Below are positions 58,869-64,000 of a DNA stretch of 64,000 bases, piece by piece. The stretch comes from Globisporangium splendens (lineage: Eukaryota; Oomycota; Peronosporomycetes; Pythiales; Pythiaceae), in assembly GCA_006386115.1 (NCBI GenBank), contig VFIW01000058.1, positions 1 through 64,000 of the forward strand, given 5' to 3'. Under the pieces are notes generated by a model. That model saw only the letters and a list, made by a program, of their open reading frames with translations. It did not search any database and was not told the DNA's origin. Position 1 is the stretch's first letter. Each line of letters begins with the position of its first letter. Made by a program: the position numbers and the translations under genes.

Positions 58869-61600
58869 TTAGGACTGCTTGCACATGTCGTTGCTGTTAT
58901 CCTTTCGCTTCGCCGCGGCGCTCGTGGCCGTATCAAAGGAGGCTGAGCGCGCGTTCGGCAAGGGTTCGCCTTTCTTTGGGTCACCTTCCGCACCAGCAGC
59001 AGCAGATGGACTCGTCGGCGCGCTCGGAGGGAGAATCGGGATCGCAGGCAGCGGCATCGACACCGAGCTGAAGAAATCGCGCGTGCTTCGCGTGTAATTC
59101 TTTGGCGCAGATCCTGCCGACGCCGTGCGACTTACAGGTGGGGGACTCGCGAACATTGCCAATTTCGCTTGGAGCTCCTCGATTTCGCGATTCACCTTTT
59201 CAGTCTCGGCGGCGACGGCAAACTTCTTCTTCTGGTACGCGAGTTTGAGCATGCCCGTGTCGGTCTTGGCCTGCGCCTTGAGCTGCCGCGCAAACTCGGC
59301 ATGCTCGGTCTTGAGCTCATCTGCTTTCTTGGCGATCGCGTTCTCAAGAACAAACACTTGCTGCACGTGTTTGGTCTTCTTCTGCGCCATCTCGCGCTCG
59401 AGCGTCACGATCCGATCCATCAATTCCTTCTGCTGCGTGAACAACTGGCGCTCTTCGTCGTGGAAACTGCGCTCTTTCGAGAGAAGCAGCAGCTGTTCGT
59501 TCGCGACGCCATTCCGCAGATCGTTCTCGGACCGTGAGCGAGCTTCCACGGCGGCTTTCTCGAGTTCTGCCGTGCGGCTGCGCGTCCACGCGATGTCGCT
59601 CTCCAAATTGCGCACGCGGACGTCATGCTTGAGCTCCATCGTCGTCATCTCGCTCGTCAGGCGCTCAAGCTCAGATTTCTTGTCGTTCAGCTCACCGAGC
59701 AATGTGCGTCGCAGCTCGGAAAGTTGCTTGGTCGCTTGATCGATCTGTTCGTCAAAGCGGCGCTTCTGGTCCTCAGTTGAGACCGCCGAGTCTGAGGCTT
59801 TGGCGTTCGTGTCATCGACGTTGTGTTCGAGTTTCTCTTTCTCGACCATGAGCGCACGCACGTGCTGCTGATACTGACGCAGCACGATCACGCCCCAATT
59901 CTTAATCGACGCAAACACGCTCTCCAACAGCGCGTGCTCTAAGGTGTCGTACACGGACGGACCGCTCGCTTGCTGCTTGTAGGTGTCCACGGCTGTCTTC
60001 AGATCGGATTTGTACTGCGACAGCAACGACGTTAAGCCATCGGAGAAGGTCTCGCGTGGTCTGTCACAAGATAAAACAGCAATTGTTAGCATATACACAG
60101 CCAAAAGCTATTAGCCAAGACTACGTACTTTGTTGCGAGATCTTTGGCCATGTCCTCCAGGTTGCGCGGCAAGAGCTTCTCGATCCACTCGTTGCACAGT
60201 TCACTCGATCGCGAGGCATTTTGCTGCAGCATGTCGTTTAAACGTGTCTGCAGCTGTTCTTCCCACGCGACGAGACGGCCCTGGAACGCTGTCTTCTGGA
60301 ACTGCTCGGGGACAACAGCCCTGAGCGCATTGAGGTGGATCCGCGCGCTTTGAACGCCTCGATAGTGTGCAACGTGGAGCTCCTGCGCCGATAACGGACT
60401 GGCTGGTCTGTCACCGTCAGCACCTGCTTCTGGTGCCACAGTAACTGCAGCCGTTGCATCCTGATACACGCACTCAGCAGTGTCGAACGCGTCGTTAATC
60501 GAGCGTTTCCAGAGCGCATTTGAGGCCGCCACGATCGTCGGCAGGTTGCTGCGGTTGAGTGACTCCACGTACGTCTCCAGCACGACGACAAAGTGCTCGG
60601 CGCGGAGCTCGTTGCCCATCAACTGCTTGGAAGGAAGCAGCGACGACGCTGCGCTGGAGTTTTTGTGCTTTGAGGACAGCGTTGACGCGTAAAACGCGTC
60701 GATGGACTCGATAAACTGGGCTCGAAGCGCGTCGCGTTCGAGTGTGTACGACACTGCTGGATCCGCTGTCGCCGCATCGTCGGTGGGGCGACTCAGTGGA
60801 ACACAGGCACGCGATGGAAAGTACGAATTAAAGTACATGCGCAGCGTGTTGCGCTGCATCACGGCCTCGCTGAAGCCCGACTCGTCCTTCAGGCAGTGCT
60901 CCAAGTACTGCAGCGGCGTGCACTTGTCGCCGGTTTCGGTGTCCTGGAGCCACTTGACCTTAAAATTATGCGTGAGCCAAATGAACTTGGGCGCGTGCTG
61001 CTTGAACTCATTGACTGCGAATACAATAGCCATAAGGATAAGTTAGATACAACATGCATAGCTATATCATATCAAGCATTCCATGAACGTACCGACGGCT
61101 GCGTCGTCCTGATTGGCCTTGATGCGCAGCATCTGCGCGACCTCCGCGAGCCAATCGAGCCGTTCAATCGCCTTGGCGTTGATCTCTCCGTCGTCGTTGT
61201 AGACCACGGCCGAGGACAGCAGTAGTAGCAGTGCGAGGCCGCTGCGGCGGTCGTCGGACGCGGAATCGTCCGCCCACGCGCCGCTCGACAGCACGATCTT
61301 GACGCGCTCTTCACTACCACCACTGCTACCTGCTTCAGCGTTATCATCTACTGGCACCCACAGCCAGAGCAGCACGTGGCTCTCCGACGGCGCAATAAAG
61401 TCGCATGTCGAGTGCAGCAGCGTCTTGAGGAAGAGCTTCTTGCCCGTCTTCTGCGGCCCGAAGAGCCCGAGCACGTGGATCTGGCGCGCGTGCGCAGCGC
61501 GCAGAACCTCGAGCGCCTCGCTTTCGATGCGCAGCGCGTGCGAATCGCCTCGGGACACGAGCGGCAGCGCGCGCCACGCGGTGGCGGAAGGCGGTGCCAT
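58869..61600 (-). CDS. Guanylate-binding-protein-like, predicted pseudo-GTPase
   Basis: Three exons (61600-61093, 61014-60129, 60060-58869) joining in frame to 861 aa. Residues about 1-230 align with the GBP/atlastin-type large GTPase domain: LLSSAVVYN followed by INAKAIERLDWL and FIWLTHNF match the fixed order of that family. The remainder is the helical GBP middle domain and a long coiled coil (about 480-760), then a Pro/Ser-rich tail. The expected nucleotide-binding residues are altered: P-loop GPQKTGKK has Lys where Ser/Thr binds magnesium, the DxEG segment reads SSGA, and the Arg-Asp base-recognition pair reads His-Asn. It may therefore act as a scaffold rather than an enzyme (inference). 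Confidence 0.85.
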
Positions 61601-61971
61601 GTTGCTTGCTTTCTGACAAATGAGCACTTCGCCTTTTCTTTCGAGGAGACAGCAGTGGTGGGTGGACCTCTTCAAGTGCACATTAAACCTTTATAATATA
61701 GATAACGGTTTATTGTATTGGGAAAAAGGAAGAGATAATCCTCTCTGTGAGAGCGGCGAGTGATGTGCTAGGTTCGCACGATTTGAAAAGTGCATCTCAG
61801 ACGCACCTTACTGATCGCATGATGCAGTGTTTGTTGCAGGTTGTAGCATACAACCAGCTGCAATGCTTTGATATGGCTTGCCTAGGATGATGATGATTGT
61901 CTCTTCATGCACGTGCTTATTGATTATCTCCACCGCTCTCTCTCTCTCTCTCTCTATGCAGCTCCCACCAC
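61601..61971. other. Intergenic, no gene seen
   Basis: 0.37 kb between two minus-strand genes, with a CT microsatellite at about 61936-61955 close to the sulfotransferase stop. Confidence 0.5.
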
Positions 61972-63970
61972 TCACCACTTGAATCGGCGGCCAAGCAGTT
62001 CAAAGAGCTGCTCGTTGTACGGGGCGTAGAACTCGCGCAGCCGCTGCTCCATGGCTGGGTCCATGGACTCGTACTTGCGCGTGTTCTTGCGTTCCGTGTC
62101 CGCGACCTGATGCGGCGGCAGCTCCAAGAACTCGAACGCGCGGTTCACCTCCTGCTGTGTGCCCTCGGCGGTCTTCATGTCGTCCAAGTCGATCACAAGC
62201 ACCTGGTCCCGTGGGAACACGCGCAGCCAGAGTCCGAGTTGCAGCGCGTACAGCCCTCGGCCAACGTACGAGTGCGCTCCGTGCTGCTGAGCCAGCGCAT
62301 TGGCGTACTCCTGGAAACGGTCGAGCGCCGCATTGGCCTCATTCTCGCCACTCACGAGCGAATCTGGGGCGACCTGGGTCTCCTCCAACAGCTTCAGGTC
62401 GTCGTCGACGATCTGCTCAAACGACTTGCCCTTGACGGCTCGACGCATGCGCAGTTGCGCGGCCGTGCCGTTTGGATCCGCAGTCATCTGGTAGTGCGAG
62501 AACACGCGCTTGGTTGGATCACGCAGCGCTACGATGAGCTTCATATCCGGGTACAGCTATATCACACAACGAAATTACCACAATGGACCACAAGCCATTA
62601 GACGAATACACGAGACTCGCTACAGATAATTTTCAAATAGACCACACGTACCAGCTTCAAGCGCTTGGCCACGGGCTCGCCGTACAGCAAGTAGCTCGGT
62701 GTGGACTCGCCGATCTGGAAAGGCGGTCGGAGCTCTGCGCCGCGTTCACACTGGAGTGACAACAGGTACTTGATTCTATCAAGCCAAAGAAGGTAATAGT
62801 CACGTCAAAAGGCACACAACGATACCCATTCACCTCGACAAAATGATACCACGAACCTCAAATCGTCGAGCGAATTGCTATCCAGGGGGACATCAACAGG
62901 AAGATCTGCATCAGCACTTCCTGGAGAGAATAACTGGAGCACGGGCTCGTACTTGGCGCGGTCTTCGACCGAGAGCGTGTGCTTGAGCGCTGCGTCCCAC
63001 GCCCAGTCGAAGAAATGCGGCTCGCGGCGCTGCCCTTTCATCGCGAGCGGGTGCTGGCTCAGGTAGTCATAGAGCGACGTCGTGCCGCACTTTTGCGCGC
63101 CGATGATGACCCAATTTGGCGCAAACACCTTCTTGATGCGTGCTTGTGCGAGCTCATCGCCCATGCGCACGTCCACGAGCGTAAACATCTCCATCAGCTT
63201 CTTCCAAACCAAGTCACGGAAGTCCGTGCCAACCTTATCACCAACCAGCACTTTGGACTCGATGGTCTTCACGAACGCCTTGGCGTTGATCTGCTCGATA
63301 AAGTAGTGGCGGCACGCCGTTGTGAGCACTGCAGCAGCGTCAGCATTCGTCCGGTCCTTCACAATGTTCTCGATCTCGATGAGCATCCGCCCGGCTTGCT
63401 TCTTGGCCTGCTCTTCGGCGCGCACATCGACCTTGTCGACCAACTCGACACGGCCGCGCACTTGGCGACACATTTGACCCGCGGGCAGCGTCGAGCGATT
63501 CTGGATCACGTGCGTCGTGTCCACGTAGTCGAAGATGAGGTGGATGCGGTAGTGCGCCGTCGGGTTGTGCACGCTGTGCTTGGCCGCGTTGTTGAGCTCG
63601 ACGATCGTGCCTTCGTTGAACGCGTAACGCGTCATCGAGGCTTCCAGTGCGCCACTGCAGAATGCAACCTGCCAAGCATTAAAGTGCATCATGAATGCGC
63701 ATACAATGCCATAACCACCGTGTATATAACAACAAAGGACATATCCGCTTATCGCATGGCTCTTCTCACCTCTGGGAACGTGACAATCGGGACGTGAATG
63801 CGGTGGGTCTTGCTCACCCAAGGGCTTCATATCAAGAACGCAAATACACGCACAATTAAAAAGACACGCACGTATGTATAAAGAAATAACTAACCATCGT
63901 CTCACCCGTTGTCGTGATGCGCAGGGATGAGCGTATCGCCCGGCATGCGCGCAAACAGACAGCGCACCAC
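61972..63970 (-). CDS. Asp/Asn beta-hydroxylase-sulfotransferase fusion (5' end outside window)
   Basis: Five visible exons (63970-63906, 63824-63770, 63668-62857, 62775-62652, 62556-61972) joining in frame to 546 aa plus stop; more exons lie beyond 64000. The N-terminal part is the aspartyl/asparaginyl beta-hydroxylase fold: LFARMPGDTLIPAHHD with the iron-binding His/Asp pair, KTHRIHVPIVTFPE, and a second His in the segment ELNNAAKHSVHNP. After a linker of about 100 residues comes a sulfotransferase with the PAPS 5'-phosphosulfate loop GAQKCGTTSLYDYL and the 3'-phosphate motif LIVALRDPTKRVFSHYQM. C-terminal end FELLGRRFKW. Substrate unknown; hydroxylation and sulfation of the same target is a possible joint role. 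Confidence 0.88.
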
Positions 63971-64000
63971 CTACAGACACATCACCACACATACATCAAA

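Overview
This is a eukaryotic nuclear window, most likely from an oomycete. It has short spliceosomal introns (about 68-134 bp), an intron-bearing tRNA-Tyr gene, eukaryotic housekeeping genes (PRMT5, VPS35), non-LTR (LINE) retrotransposons and a chromodomain-bearing Ty3-type LTR retrotransposon. The oomycete assignment is an inference from gene style and element types; no marker in the window proves it.

Region 1 (1-39959) is a head-to-tail array of about 0.7 kb units. Each unit is one tRNA-Tyr(GUA) gene with a 32-nt intron plus a TG-rich spacer of about 0.6 kb. Eight tRNA genes are intact and identical, three are degraded and one is cut at the right end of the array. Four copies of one LINE family sit in the array, all on the minus strand and all at exactly the same base. 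Each is flanked by a direct repeat of CCGAGCGTAGCTCAGTTG, which is precisely nucleotides 1-18 of the tRNA. Each insertion therefore leaves an 18-nt stub on one side and rebuilds a complete tRNA gene next to the LINE 5' end. Copy 1 (1437-8860) has intact ORF1 and ORF2. Copy 2 (15400-23102) has a frameshift and a lost reverse-transcriptase catalytic Asp. Copy 3 (23826-39904) is frameshifted and carries a nested LTR element. Copy 4 (13164-13956) is a 0.8 kb derivative without ORFs. This tRNA-Tyr-specific retrotransposon and its safe landing site are the main discovery candidate.

The LINE 3' regions are unusual. Only the terminal 53 bp are conserved among copies 1-3. The rest differs between copies and holds tRNA-like sequences and, on the opposite strand, a gene for a chromodomain plus a possible cysteine-peptidase domain (complete in copy 3, a fragment in copy 1). 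In copy 3 the Ty3 element (24705-32152, 607-bp LTRs, 5-bp target duplication GAGGC) landed inside this antisense reading frame. Removing the element on paper restores an open frame. The Ty3 element itself has gag and a gag-pol with C-terminal chromodomain, plus a long antisense coiled-coil ORF.

Region 2 (39960-64000) is ordinary gene-dense DNA without recognisable transposons. In order it holds PRMT5 (+, 9 exons), a secreted PA-domain protein with one in-frame stop (-), an unknown Ser-rich protein (+), a single-pass membrane protein with a Cys-rich ectodomain (+), a coiled-coil protein (+), VPS35 (+, 5 exons), a possible longin-type protein (-, 2 exons), a guanylate-binding-protein-like gene that has lost the key GTPase motifs (-, 3 exons), and the 3' part of an Asp/Asn beta-hydroxylase-sulfotransferase fusion gene that runs off the right edge (-). 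For PRMT5, VPS35, the GBP-like gene and the fusion gene, the exons proposed here join in frame and give proteins that read as the expected family.
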